Assembly: GCA_022828125.1 (NCBI GenBank)
Contig: JAJEJD010000032.1
Location: 1 to 64,000 of the forward strand
Direction: 5' to 3'
DNA from: a bacterium
GTDB taxonomy: Bacteria; UBA8248
Length of the DNA stretch: 64,000 bases
Shown here one piece after another: positions 52,111 through 60,321 of this stretch. How positions within the stretch are numbered: the stretch's first letter is position 1; each line of letters begins with the position of its first letter. The notes under the pieces are model-generated. The model ran no database searches and had not been told where the DNA came from. It saw only the letters and a list, made by a program, of their open reading frames with translations. The translations under genes were made by a program, and so were the position numbers.

Positions 52111-52593
52111 ATGAGCAAAACCTTCATCGCAACGATCACGATTCTCGTATCCCTGCTCCTCATCGCCGCGCCCGCTTTCGCCGGCAAACACGCGCAAAAG
52201 CGCGGCACGCCCGCCCAGGCGCAGGCCATGGTGGCGAAAGCCGTCGCCCTGTTCGAGGAGGTAGGCCTGGAAGCGGCTTTCGACCGCTTCACCAACCGTC
52301 CGGGCGCGGAATTCAATCACCTGGACCTCTACATCTTCGTTCTAAAAGCAGAGAAGGGAGCGCGCATCGTCTCCCACGCCCAGACCCGTTCGATCATCGG
52401 CACCGACGCCGCCTCGCTCATCGACCCGAACGGCCTCAACATCGGCCGCGCCATTCTCGATAAGGCCACGGCAAAGGGCGCGTGGGTCGATTACGGATGG
52501 AAAGACCCCCTCACGGGCAAGGTCGTGCCCAAGTCCTCATGGGTCGTCCGCCACAAGGGGCACATTTTCGGCTGCGGCATTCACAAGCCGTGA
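52111..52593 (+). CDS. Exported single-Cache-domain protein
   Basis: A 160-residue protein. The signal peptide ends at PAFA before GKHAQKRG. The mature part is a single sCache-type sensor fold: QAMVAKAVALFEEVGLEAAFD, RPGAEFNHLDLYIFVLKAEKG, RSIIGTDAASLIDPNGLNIGR, KGAWVDYGWKDPLTGKVVPK, and the closing GHIFGCGIHKP. Such domains bind small ligands outside the cytoplasm and are usually joined to a kinase or chemoreceptor; here it is free-standing, so it may act as a periplasmic binding partner. Own promoter upstream. Confidence 0.85.
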   Translation: MSKTFIATITILVSLLLIAAPAFAGKHAQKRGTPAQAQAMVAKAVALFEEVGLEAAFDRFTNRPGAEFNHLDLYIFVLKAEKGARIVSHAQTRSIIGTDAASLIDPNGLNIGRAILDKATAKGAWVDYGWKDPLTGKVVPKSSWVVRHKGHIFGCGIHKP

Positions 52594-52676
52594 GTGAAAT
52601 CCGACAGAGGGAGGTCACACCCGAACGAAGAGAGAGGGTGTTTTGCGATCCAATAGGGAGAGATTGTAGAGAGGAG

Positions 52677-52761
52677 CGTAGGGGCGGATCTGCGTGTCCG
52701 CCCGGTATTCATATCCATTACACGGCGGAAATACGAGAGAACACATAGGTTCTCCCCTACG
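52677..52761. mobile_element. 85-bp palindromic REP/MITE-like element
   Basis: The element begins CGTAGGGG (52677-52684) and ends CCCCTACG (52754-52761), perfect 8-bp terminal inverted repeats. Each arm is itself a hairpin: GGGCGGA/TCCGCCC (52682-52688, 52697-52703) and GAGAAC/GTTCTC (52737-52742, 52749-52754). The two arms are imperfect inverted copies of each other (GGATCTGCGTGTCC against AACCTATGTGTT with paired changes). It lies in the gap between two convergent genes and encodes nothing. Similar GTAGGGGCGGA...TCCGCCC repeats occur in many environmental genomes. Confidence 0.7.
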
Positions 52762-52839
52762 AAACCAAAATCTTCGCGCCTCCCGCAGGGTCGGGAATGT
52801 ACGTCCAACACCACGAAACATCATCCGACGCCTTGCGTA

Positions 52840-54222
52840 TCAGAACTGCCGCACGAAGCGAAGCTCGGCGCGGGTGCGCTTGTAGTCGTAGAGCTGGGCG
52901 TTCGACTCGCGCTCTTCCTCCACGACGATGAGCTGCGGGCTGAAGCCGAAAGTCGTAAAAGCCCGGTTGAAGACCGAGACGCTGAAGATGCGTACGTCGT
53001 CCTCGCGCGATGAGTTGTCGGAGACGAAGGGAAACCACCCACCCGAATAATCCGTAGAGCGAAGCTCCGCGTTCGCTCCCACGGTAAAGCCGAAGGGAAG
53101 AGCGATCGACGCGCCCAGGCGTCCCCATCGGCTGCGGTTGCGCCAAGTGCGCGATTCGGGGTTTTCGGCCGCGTAGCCGAACCCGCCCCGGACTTGGAGC
53201 GTCGGCGTGAGCACCCATGAACCCACCAGCGCGAGATCCAGCTGCGAACCGTCGAAATGCTTGTCGCGCTCATAATCGCGCGCGTGTATGGAGGCGCGCC
53301 CGCTCAGGCGGATGCGGCTCGTGAGGCGGCGTTCGAGTTCGAAACGCGCGCCGATCTCGTGGCTATGGACATAACCACCGCTTCTGCGCTGGCGCGCGCT
53401 GGCCAGCAGGCTCATCTCGGTGTTGGGGCTGATCCACCAGCGCGGCCCGGCGTGTAGAGAGATCGTCATCTGATCGAAGTGGCTGCCCTCATATTCCCGG
53501 CGGGAGACGTCCGCGCCCAAACGCAGGCGCACGCGCTTGTCCAAGGGATGCTGGTATTCCCACCCGCCCCAGAAGACAAAGCCGAGTCCCGAGCTTTCAC
53601 CCTCGAAATTATCGCGGCGGAAGGGCAGATCGTAGATGTAGATGACCTCCGAATCCGACACCGCGCCGATGTTCGTGTCCGGCGCAAGAGAGAAGCCGAA
53701 ATGCGCGCTCCAGCGTCTGCGCGCGCGCATGATGCGCAGGAAGCGGTTGATGTTGGCGACCATCGCCTTGGGGGGCTTTCCGGCGAGGACGCGATCGAAG
53801 TGGCGGCGAGACAGGTCGTCCTCTCTCTTGTAGAAGAACGCACGCGCGAGTTCGAGCCGCACGCGCACGAGGCCGGGTTTTTCGATGAGTATGGCCCTGA
53901 GCGCGGCGATGGCTTCATCGAGAAGGGCGATCTTCTCCTTCGCCCTGTCCGGAGGCAGGCGCCTCGATGCCTCGATAGCCGAAAGTCCAAAAAGAAAGAG
54001 CACGTCCGTCCTGTCGGCTCGGCCCTTCGACTCCCTTGCAATGGGATGGAGAAGTTTGAGCGCCTCGAAGTAGCGGCGCTGCTTGATTAGACCGCGCGCG
54101 GCCTGGACTTTCGGGTCCCTGGAAAGATGAGACTGCGAGGGCGCGGCAACGGCGTCCCCCGCCGCGAAATGCGTGATCGCAGCAAGCATGATGCAGATGA
54201 TGAGCACAACGGATTTTTTCAT
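52840..54222 (-). CDS. Slam-type surface lipoprotein assembly modifier (TPR + DUF560 barrel)
   Basis: A 460-residue outer-membrane protein. After the signal peptide (cut near AVA-AP), residues about 35-165 are TPR-like helices (RRYFEALKLLHPIARES, PGLVRVRLELARAFFYKREDDLSRRHF). Residues 170-460 form the DUF560 beta-barrel, starting SAHFGFSLAPDTNIGAVSDS, with many aromatic strands and the terminal Phe of barrel proteins (RFVRQF). Slam proteins move lipoproteins to the cell surface. A TbpB-like lipoprotein, the expected client, is encoded 315 bases upstream on the same strand. Confidence 0.88.
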   Translation of the reverse strand: MKKSVVLIICIMLAAITHFAAGDAVAAPSQSHLSRDPKVQAARGLIKQRRYFEALKLLHPIARESKGRADRTDVLFLFGLSAIEASRRLPPDRAKEKIALLDEAIAALRAILIEKPGLVRVRLELARAFFYKREDDLSRRHFDRVLAGKPPKAMVANINRFLRIMRARRRWSAHFGFSLAPDTNIGAVSDSEVIYIYDLPFRRDNFEGESSGLGFVFWGGWEYQHPLDKRVRLRLGADVSRREYEGSHFDQMTISLHAGPRWWISPNTEMSLLASARQRRSGGYVHSHEIGARFELERRLTSRIRLSGRASIHARDYERDKHFDGSQLDLALVGSWVLTPTLQVRGGFGYAAENPESRTWRNRSRWGRLGASIALPFGFTVGANAELRSTDYSGGWFPFVSDNSSREDDVRIFSVSVFNRAFTTFGFSPQLIVVEEERESNAQLYDYKRTRAELRFVRQF

Positions 54223-54536
54223 GATTTGCGGCGTGAGACGAGCGCGTCCGCTTCTCGTCCGCTACCTCCTTTGGCGACGAAATTCGCATTTGCGCCGCCC
54301 AGGCGAGGAGAGCCCCATCCGAACGGACGATGTCGAAGTCTGCTACATCGGCCCCCTAAAATCAACTCCCCCGCCTCTCGTATGAAAACCAACTTCCACA
54401 CCCGTCCTCTCTCGTCTTGGGGGCCGGGAGGTTCGGAGCGGGGCGAGAAAAGAGGGCGGCCGCGTGGCCGCCCTCCCTTGCCTGCGTATGGTCCCGCCCC
54501 CGATTACGGGGCATATACGACCGGCTTACGCCGCTG
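54223..54536. other. Spacer between the surface lipoprotein and Slam genes
   Basis: About 310 bases without a gene. It holds the terminator at 54445-54475, after which the Slam gene probably needs its own promoter or read-through; no clear promoter is seen. A longer plus-strand frame through this region is a GC shadow. Confidence 0.45.
54445..54475 (-). terminator. Terminator of the TbpB-like lipoprotein gene
   Basis: GAGGGCGGCC (54452-54461) pairs perfectly with GGCCGCCCTC (54466-54475), loop GCGT, followed on the minus strand by TTTTCTC. A strong rho-independent signal between lipoprotein and Slam. Confidence 0.85.
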
Positions 54537-56057
54537 CTACTGCCTGTGCGCGCCGAACGCGCCCGCCACGTGCCCGTTGGAGAAGTTGGCGTTGAACTCA
54601 CCCGTCACCGAGGCCGGAGCCAGCTTGGCGGCTCCATCGTCTTCATCCGGAGTATCTTCCGCGTCCCCGAAGAAGGCGCCGTTCCACGCCGCTTCGTCTC
54701 CGCCGCCATTGGCCGCGCCGCTGAATGTTCTAACGGTACCATCAAAATCGGCTTTCAGGTTGACGCTCCATGCGTTCTCCTCGCCACCGGACAAGGCGAA
54801 GTCCGAAACGCCTCCTTCGATGGAGTATTGCTTGTTGACGGCCACGTCGTCCCCGCCGAAATACACCATCAGGTCGACGTTCGCCGCGAAAGTGCCCGAG
54901 GTGGCGGTGACGATCTCGCCGTCGGCGGTGAACGTTTTCTTCACGTACACGCCTGCGGCGCCGCCTTCGTAGCTCGCCGTGCCAAAGACATTAAGCATAT
55001 CGCCAGAGGGAAATGGATTGATTCCCACCTCGCCCGTGAAGGTCTGCACGGCGTTATACGTGGTTGCGCCGTCTTTTTCGGTCTTCTTCAACCAGAAGCC
55101 GTAATAGAGGTAACTGGCGTCCGGGACGTCGACCACGGCGCCTGCGGCCGGGGTGAAAATCCAGCTGCCGCCGACAGTGGTTATCTTGCCGTCCGCGTCG
55201 AGCGTGACCGTGCAACTTTCGCCGCTGGCGCCATTACACTTGATCGTGCCCGGCGCGCCGTCGAACGTGCCCATCTCCTCAAAAGCTGGGGCGCTCTCGT
55301 CCACGTCCGTGGTGGCCGCGTTGTCATCCACTATCGCCGGGAAAGTGAGCACCGCCGCACCGCTGGCGCTGAAACTGGGAGACGCCAGCATCCCGGCATT
55401 GCCGGTCTCACCGCCGCTGATACTGAGAGCTTCAAACGTGATTGCCGGGGAATCGTTGTCCGTGTTGGTGTTCGCGTCAAGCGGATACACCATGGCAAAC
55501 TCCGTGGGCTTGGGCGCGGCGATGTCGGTGTAGACGCCCACGATTTCCGTCTCGCCGTCATCATTGGGGCCGAGCGTATGCATGCTTCCATCCCAGCCCT
55601 CGATGGCCGGCAGCGAGCCGGCCCTCATGAACGCCGGGGCGTCCGTGGCCGCTCCGGGAACGGCGATCTTGACGGCCACGGCGCCGTCCTCGTATTCCGC
55701 GGTGACCGTACTGTTCTCGGCGGCGGTCAGCGAGTCGAAGGGCGCGGCGGCGTTCCCCGCGGCCTCAGCGTTGATGGCCTCGGTTTTCGTCTCGGCCGCT
55801 TTCGTAGCCGCCGCCACCATCGCCATGCGTTCCGCCTCGAGCTCTTCGGCCGAGGTGCACGTCAAGTCCGCATTCCACCGACCGCCCGCATCCTCGCACT
55901 GCTCCTGCGGGGTCGGTTCCGGCGTCACCGGGGGCTCCGTGGGCGTCGTAGCCGTGCCGCCGCCACTACTGCCGCAGCCCGCCAAGGTCACCGCGAGCAG
56001 GAGCGCCATTGCGAATACATACAACTTGTTGATGGGTGTTTTTACGCAGAACAACAT
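54537..56057 (-). CDS. TbpB-like surface lipoprotein (probable Slam client)
   Basis: A 506-residue lipoprotein. The lipobox is LAGC in FAMALLLAVTLAGCGSSGGG, followed by a Pro/Thr linker, a helical segment (EELEAERMAMVAAATKAAE), and beta-rich domains. The C-terminal 110 residues have the TbpB-type closing pattern: GTFAANVDLMVYFGG, SIEGGVSDFALSGG, GAFFGDAEDTPDEDD, and the end VTGEFNANFSNGHVAGAFGA, which matches the small-barrel signature of transferrin-binding-like lipoproteins. ATG 56057 is chosen because GAGGAGG lies upstream; a frame to 56075 has no site. Its ligand is unknown. Slam is encoded downstream, and a terminator lies between. Confidence 0.85.
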   Translation of the reverse strand: MLFCVKTPINKLYVFAMALLLAVTLAGCGSSGGGTATTPTEPPVTPEPTPQEQCEDAGGRWNADLTCTSAEELEAERMAMVAAATKAAETKTEAINAEAAGNAAAPFDSLTAAENSTVTAEYEDGAVAVKIAVPGAATDAPAFMRAGSLPAIEGWDGSMHTLGPNDDGETEIVGVYTDIAAPKPTEFAMVYPLDANTNTDNDSPAITFEALSISGGETGNAGMLASPSFSASGAAVLTFPAIVDDNAATTDVDESAPAFEEMGTFDGAPGTIKCNGASGESCTVTLDADGKITTVGGSWIFTPAAGAVVDVPDASYLYYGFWLKKTEKDGATTYNAVQTFTGEVGINPFPSGDMLNVFGTASYEGGAAGVYVKKTFTADGEIVTATSGTFAANVDLMVYFGGDDVAVNKQYSIEGGVSDFALSGGEENAWSVNLKADFDGTVRTFSGAANGGGDEAAWNGAFFGDAEDTPDEDDGAAKLAPASVTGEFNANFSNGHVAGAFGAHRQ

Positions 56058-56215
56058 TGAGTGAGTCCTCCTCATCGTCGTGATAAGGCCTCCATGAGAA
56101 GGCCCCCGTATGAGGCCTCCTGAAAGAAGGCCTCCCGTGTGAAACTAGAGAATCAAATTGCCATCCTTCTGATCATAGAGTCAGAATCCACCTTGGCCCC
56201 GATGGCCATGCGAAC
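56026..56215. repeat. Direct repeat copy 1: start of lipoprotein gene and its leader
   Basis: Starts ACATACAACTTGTTGATGGGTG and covers the first codons of the lipoprotein gene plus about 150 bases upstream (CATTGAGTGAGTCCTCC, TCGTCGTGATAAGGCC). The same order recurs 206 bases away. Within it an AAGGCCTCC/AAGGCCCCC unit recurs every 14 bases or so (56086-56140). Confidence 0.75.
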
Positions 56216-56810
56216 GGAAAAGTCATCCGAAAACATACAGTTTGCTGGTGGGTGTTTTGGTGCAGAACGGCATTTGGCGCACAAAAGCATTGAGTGAGTC
56301 CTCCGCATCGTCGTGATAAGGCCCCCATGAGAAGGCCTCCCGTAGTGCTGAAAAATCAGATTACCATCCTTTTGACCATGGAGTCAAAGTCTGTTTCGAC
56401 CTCTATGGCCTGCTGCAACCTTTTCCGATATTCAACCTCCTTTCTCCCGTGTTTCCGACTTTCCGGTGTTCTCCGACTCTCATGAGCACGTTGCCCGAAA
56501 CCACTCTCGCGCAAGCGTTTCGCGCGGAAGTTCACCTCGCAACAGAATCATGAAATCCCTTTTGATTTACCACATCCACCTCGCGTGTTCAAGCCTATTT
56601 TACCTATCATTCATAAACGGGATGAGAGTGCCGAGACAAAAAAGAGACATGCCGGATCACTCCCGGTCCTGAAAGGAGGGACAATTCGAAATCCGCATCT
56701 TCGCGCGTCTTTTGTTTCGTGATTGCCTCGCGCGTTAATGATATAGTTATCTATACGCGATACATGACAATGGTCTTGCAGCGACCCCTACGGCGCAAAC
56801 GGAGAACCCG
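56058..56810. other. Long non-coding stretch upstream of the surface lipoprotein
   Basis: About 750 bases. The left half is the leader and its diverged duplicate (see repeats). The right half (56430-56810) is of lower GC with no supported gene; a plus-strand promoter for the DUF169 gene is expected near GATATAGTTATCTATACG (56740-56757). Confidence 0.45.
56232..56425. repeat. Direct repeat copy 2: diverged remnant of a second lipoprotein 5' end
   Basis: ACATACAGTTTGCTGGTGGG matches copy 1, including the CATTGAGTGAGTCCTCC and ATCGTCGTGATAAGGCC blocks and the later TTACCATCCTTTTGACCATG (TTGCCATCCTTCTGATCATA in copy 1). It includes the first ~14 codons of the lipoprotein on the minus strand but has an inserted GCGCACAAAAG before the start, and no gene continues. 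It is a tandem duplication remnant. Confidence 0.7.
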
Positions 56811-57596
56811 ATGGACAATTCCGAATATGAGAAGAAGCTGAATCAATACCTGCGCCTCGCCTCGTTTCCCGTGGCGGTGAAATTCCTGGAATCATGGGAA
56901 GAAGTTCCGCCCCGCACGAAGCGCCCCAAGGAGCACCTGGGAAATCAATTCACCACCTGCCAGGCGGTCTCCATGGCGCGGCGCTACGGTTGGGCGCTCG
57001 CCCTCGGGCGTGAGGACAGCAGTTGCGTGCTGGGCGCGATGGCGCTGGGTCTGGAGAAGCGCCTGCCGCACTACACCGAGGGCAACCTGTGCATCGACCT
57101 CTATACGGAGAATATAGAAGCCGGCCGCCTGAGCGAAGAAAGCGTGCCCCGGCTGCCCGAGGGGAAATACGTGGGCGTGCTCGTGGCGCCGCTCCACCGC
57201 GCGGCGTTCGAGCCGGACTCGATAATCATTTACGGAAACGGGGCGCAGATCATGCGGCTGGGACAAGCGTGGCTCTGGAAGCGGGGCGGGACGCTCGAGA
57301 GCTCGTTTCGCGGCAGAATCGACTGCGCCGATCTGGCCATCGCGCCGCATACGGAGGCCAAACCCCAGATGGTCGTGCCATGCACGGGAGATCGAATCTT
57401 CGGGCAGGTGCAGGACCACGAGGTGGCTTTTTCGTTTCCCTTCTCGGCGACCGGGGAAATTCTCGAAGGCCTCGAGGCGACTCATAAAGCGGGAGCGGCG
57501 CGCTATCCGGTGACGAACTGGCTCAACTACTCGGGCGGCTTTCCGCCCTCCTACGAGAAATACCGCGAGATGCTGGAGGAGGACGGGGGCGATTGA
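56811..57596 (+). CDS. DUF169 family protein
   Basis: A 261-residue protein of the DUF169 family: LRLASFPVAVKFLESWEEVPP at the N-terminus, the conserved FTTCQAVSMARRYGWALALGREDSSCVLGAMALGL with three spaced cysteines, and GVLVAPLHRAAFEPDSIIIYG. The Cys pattern suggests a metal or cofactor site. The family is widespread in anaerobes and archaea and has no established function. Start ATG 56811 follows GGAGAACCCG. It is alone on its strand before the ankyrin gene. Confidence 0.85.
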   Translation: MDNSEYEKKLNQYLRLASFPVAVKFLESWEEVPPRTKRPKEHLGNQFTTCQAVSMARRYGWALALGREDSSCVLGAMALGLEKRLPHYTEGNLCIDLYTENIEAGRLSEESVPRLPEGKYVGVLVAPLHRAAFEPDSIIIYGNGAQIMRLGQAWLWKRGGTLESSFRGRIDCADLAIAPHTEAKPQMVVPCTGDRIFGQVQDHEVAFSFPFSATGEILEGLEATHKAGAARYPVTNWLNYSGGFPPSYEKYREMLEEDGGD

Positions 57597-57727
57597 CCCC
57601 CCAACTCGAAAACCAACCCCCCACCCACCCTTGATTCCACATGCGCCGGAACGATGGTAGAATCGGGCGGCAGGGCCAAATACCACGAACCAGGCAAACG
57701 ACCATTCCCGGAGGAGGAAAAACGGGA

Positions 57728-58606
57728 ATGACTCTTCGCATCAGGGCGCGCCGGGCGGCGCTTGCGCTCGTGCTCGCCACAGGCATGATTCCGGGATTCG
57801 CGGGCGCGGCGTCCGTATCGTGCGAGTACTGGAACACGCTCGTTTTCTTCATCCGCGCCGACGCGGCGGACGTCGCCCGCTGCCTCGAGACGAAAAATGC
57901 GAACGCGCGCGACGCGGCCGGCCTCACCCCCATGCACCGCGCGGCGGGGTTCGGGAAGACGCCCGCCCTGGTGAGGATCCTGGCGGAGGCGGGCGCTCGG
58001 CCGAACGCGCGCGATGCGAACGGGATGACGCCGTTGCACCTGGCGGTGAACTTCAACAAGAAACCTGCGATCGTAGCCGCGCTCATCGCCGCCGGCGCCC
58101 AAACCGGGGCGAGAGAACGGCGCGGGTGGACGCCGCTCCACCTCGCGGCGGCCTTCGGCAAAACGCCCGCCGTCGTCCGCGCGCTGGCGAAGGGGGGCGC
58201 GAAGCTGGATGCGAAGACGGGGGTCGGGCGCACGCCGCTCCACCTGGCTGCGCAGGCCGGCGCAGCCGCCACTGCGACCGCTCTCGCGGAAGCGGGCGCG
58301 AAGCCGGACGCGCGCGACAGGTTTGGACGCACGCCGCTCCACCTGGCCGCGCAGGGGGGTTCTCCCGCCGTCGTGCGCGCGCTCGCGAAGGCAAAGGCGA
58401 AGGTGAACGCGCGCGATACGCGCGGGGAGTGGACGCCGCTCCACCTCGCGGCGTGGTTCGGCAAGAGCCCCGCAGTCATCCGCGCCCTCATCCAGGCAGG
58501 CGCCGACGCGCGCCTGAAGGACAAATCGAACCGCACGCCGCTCGATTACGCAAGGCGGAACAAGGCGCTCAAGGGAAGCACCTCCCTCTTCAAGCGGGGG
58601 AAGTGA
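57728..58606 (+). CDS. Exported ankyrin-repeat protein
   Basis: A 292-residue protein. After a signal peptide (cut near AGA-AS), residues 40-285 are six to seven ankyrin repeats with consensus GxTPLHLAAxxGKTPAVVRALAKAGAK and only small variations (GLTPMHRAAGFG, GMTPLHLAVNFN, GWTPLHLAAAFG, GRTPLHLAAQAG, EWTPLHLAAWFG, RTPLDYARRN). It is probably a periplasmic protein-interaction scaffold; bacterial members often act with a catalase or effector. GGAGGAGG precedes ATG 57728. The near-identical repeats make the DNA strongly repetitive here. Confidence 0.9.
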   Translation: MTLRIRARRAALALVLATGMIPGFAGAASVSCEYWNTLVFFIRADAADVARCLETKNANARDAAGLTPMHRAAGFGKTPALVRILAEAGARPNARDANGMTPLHLAVNFNKKPAIVAALIAAGAQTGARERRGWTPLHLAAAFGKTPAVVRALAKGGAKLDAKTGVGRTPLHLAAQAGAAATATALAEAGAKPDARDRFGRTPLHLAAQGGSPAVVRALAKAKAKVNARDTRGEWTPLHLAAWFGKSPAVIRALIQAGADARLKDKSNRTPLDYARRNKALKGSTSLFKRGK

Positions 58607-58728
58607 ACGCCCCTTGACCGGATGCAGCGGCCAGAGCACGGGCGATTCGTCTCATCGGTCGCAAGCCCTCCCCGGGGTTGTGGAAAAAACCTGTTTCGGT
58701 AGCAGGCGGTATGGAGGATCACGCAGCG

Positions 58729-60087
58729 ATGCCGAGAAGAGTTGCCATCATCGGTGCGGGGGTCTCGGGCCTGGGGGCGGCCTGGGCGCTGAACCGCCAT
58801 CCCGAGCGGTTCGATTTCAGGCTTTACGAGGCGCAGGCCCAGGTGGGCGGCAACGCCGTCACCGCCGACATGCCCCAGGAAGACGGCGCCTCCATTCCCT
58901 TCGACATCTCCGTCACCGCCTGCATCCCGAAGGTGTACCACCACATCCTCCTCCTCATGCAGACCTACGGTATCGAGCTGCTCGACACCCGCTTCAGCTA
59001 CAGCGTGAAGTACCGGGGCGGCGTCTACGCGCATGATTTCGATTCGGACATCCGCAGGCAGCTTCAGCCCGAAATCGAGAAATTCCAGAAACTCTTAAGA
59101 CGCCTCAAGTGGTTCGGCGCGCTCAGCCGCTCACGCTCGAGGCTGCTCGCGGCGCTCAACCCGTTCAACTACGTCAGCATGGGCACGGTTTTGAACCTGG
59201 GCGGGTTTTCCGGCGATTTCAGGTACAAGATACTCAAGCCCATGTTCGTGAACTTCCTGATGGCGACGAACGTGTTCGACATGCCCGCGTCCCTGTTCTC
59301 GCGGTATCTGGAGTTCTTCGACATCGAATCCGCCACGCCGATGCAGACCTGGGAGCGCGGCACGCGGCGCATCTACGAGGAGCTCTCGGCGGATTTTCAA
59401 GAAAAGATATATCTCGGCCGCCCGGTCCGAAAGGTGCGCCGGGGCGCAACCGAGGTCGTCGTGGAGGATGAGGAGGGTGAGGCTGAGACGTTCGACGACG
59501 TGGTATTCGCGTGCAACGCGAACCAGACGCTGATGATGCTGGACGAGGCGACGAGGTTCGAGAGCTGGCTCCTCTCCTCGATTCGCTATGAGAGCGAACT
59601 GCACAACCACACGGTCGTCCACTCGGACGCCTCGGTGCTGCCCGAGAGCGACGTCCGTGCGCTCGAAACCCGCAGCAACCACATCGAGCAGTACGGCGCG
59701 CGGCCCGACAACTACGAGATCACCTACATCATGCACAACCAGCAGCCCTGGGCGAAGCGCTCGGACAAGCCGTGCCTGGTGACGTACAACCCCGTCAGCC
59801 CTATAGATGAGGCGAAGATCGTGAAGCGGTGGTGGTTCCAGCACATCGTGCACGACGTGCGCCACGTGGCCCTGCTCATGCCCATGTTCCGCTTCGCGCA
59901 GGGCAGGCGGCGGACGTGGCACTGCGGCGCCCACACGCTCATCAACAGCCAGGAGACCTGCTTCGTCACCGGCCTCGCCGCGGCGAGGCAGATGGGCGCG
60001 GACTACCCGTTTCAAGATTCAGAAGCCAGGAAGTGGTTCAACTTCTACGGGCGCACCATGTACGGCCGGCGCTTCAGGAAGGCTTGA
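58729..60087 (+). CDS. FAD-dependent amine oxidase-like protein
   Basis: A 452-residue flavoprotein. The N-terminal dinucleotide fold AIIGAGVSGLGAAWALNRH and the following EAQAQVGGNAVT (GG motif) bind FAD. The C-terminal TWHCGAHTLINSQETCFVTGLAAARQMGADYPF closes the FAD site. It resembles the NAD(P)-binding/amine oxidoreductase group found next to cyclopropane-fatty-acid synthase and DUF1365 genes, none of which is here. ATG 58729 has GGAGG 11 bases upstream; ATG 58711 and TTG 58678 are in-frame alternatives. Confidence 0.88.
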   Translation: MPRRVAIIGAGVSGLGAAWALNRHPERFDFRLYEAQAQVGGNAVTADMPQEDGASIPFDISVTACIPKVYHHILLLMQTYGIELLDTRFSYSVKYRGGVYAHDFDSDIRRQLQPEIEKFQKLLRRLKWFGALSRSRSRLLAALNPFNYVSMGTVLNLGGFSGDFRYKILKPMFVNFLMATNVFDMPASLFSRYLEFFDIESATPMQTWERGTRRIYEELSADFQEKIYLGRPVRKVRRGATEVVVEDEEGEAETFDDVVFACNANQTLMMLDEATRFESWLLSSIRYESELHNHTVVHSDASVLPESDVRALETRSNHIEQYGARPDNYEITYIMHNQQPWAKRSDKPCLVTYNPVSPIDEAKIVKRWWFQHIVHDVRHVALLMPMFRFAQGRRRTWHCGAHTLINSQETCFVTGLAAARQMGADYPFQDSEARKWFNFYGRTMYGRRFRKA

Positions 60088-60321
60088 ACCGGGGATCCCC
60101 TTGCGCGGACGATCCGGCGAAGCGCGGCAGTAGCCATCGAGCACGAGCCGGAATGACGGGGAAACCCGCATTGCGGGGTATTTCAACAATCCCCCGAACG
60201 GCGGGTTCGATTCCGGGAAGAATTATATTCCGCAAACTGGTAATATAATTGCAGAAGAACACGATGCGTTCCGCTTTCTGCTTTTGCCGGCTCTGCCCAT
60301 GACTTTCGACCGGAGGGAACC

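Noticed and set aside
54417-56060. 547-residue plus-strand frame opposite the surface lipoprotein
   Set aside because: The minus-strand frame has a lipobox, terminator and family match; this one has none and is Arg/Gly-rich.
56086-56140. AAGGCCTCC iterations as a small CRISPR array
   Set aside because: Units are only about 14 bases with no spacer-length unique sequence. They are part of the duplicated leader.
57728-58606. Repeated DNA as a CRISPR or VNTR array
   Set aside because: The ~99-base periodicity is the ankyrin repeat of a coding gene with codon-level variation, not identical repeats with unique spacers.
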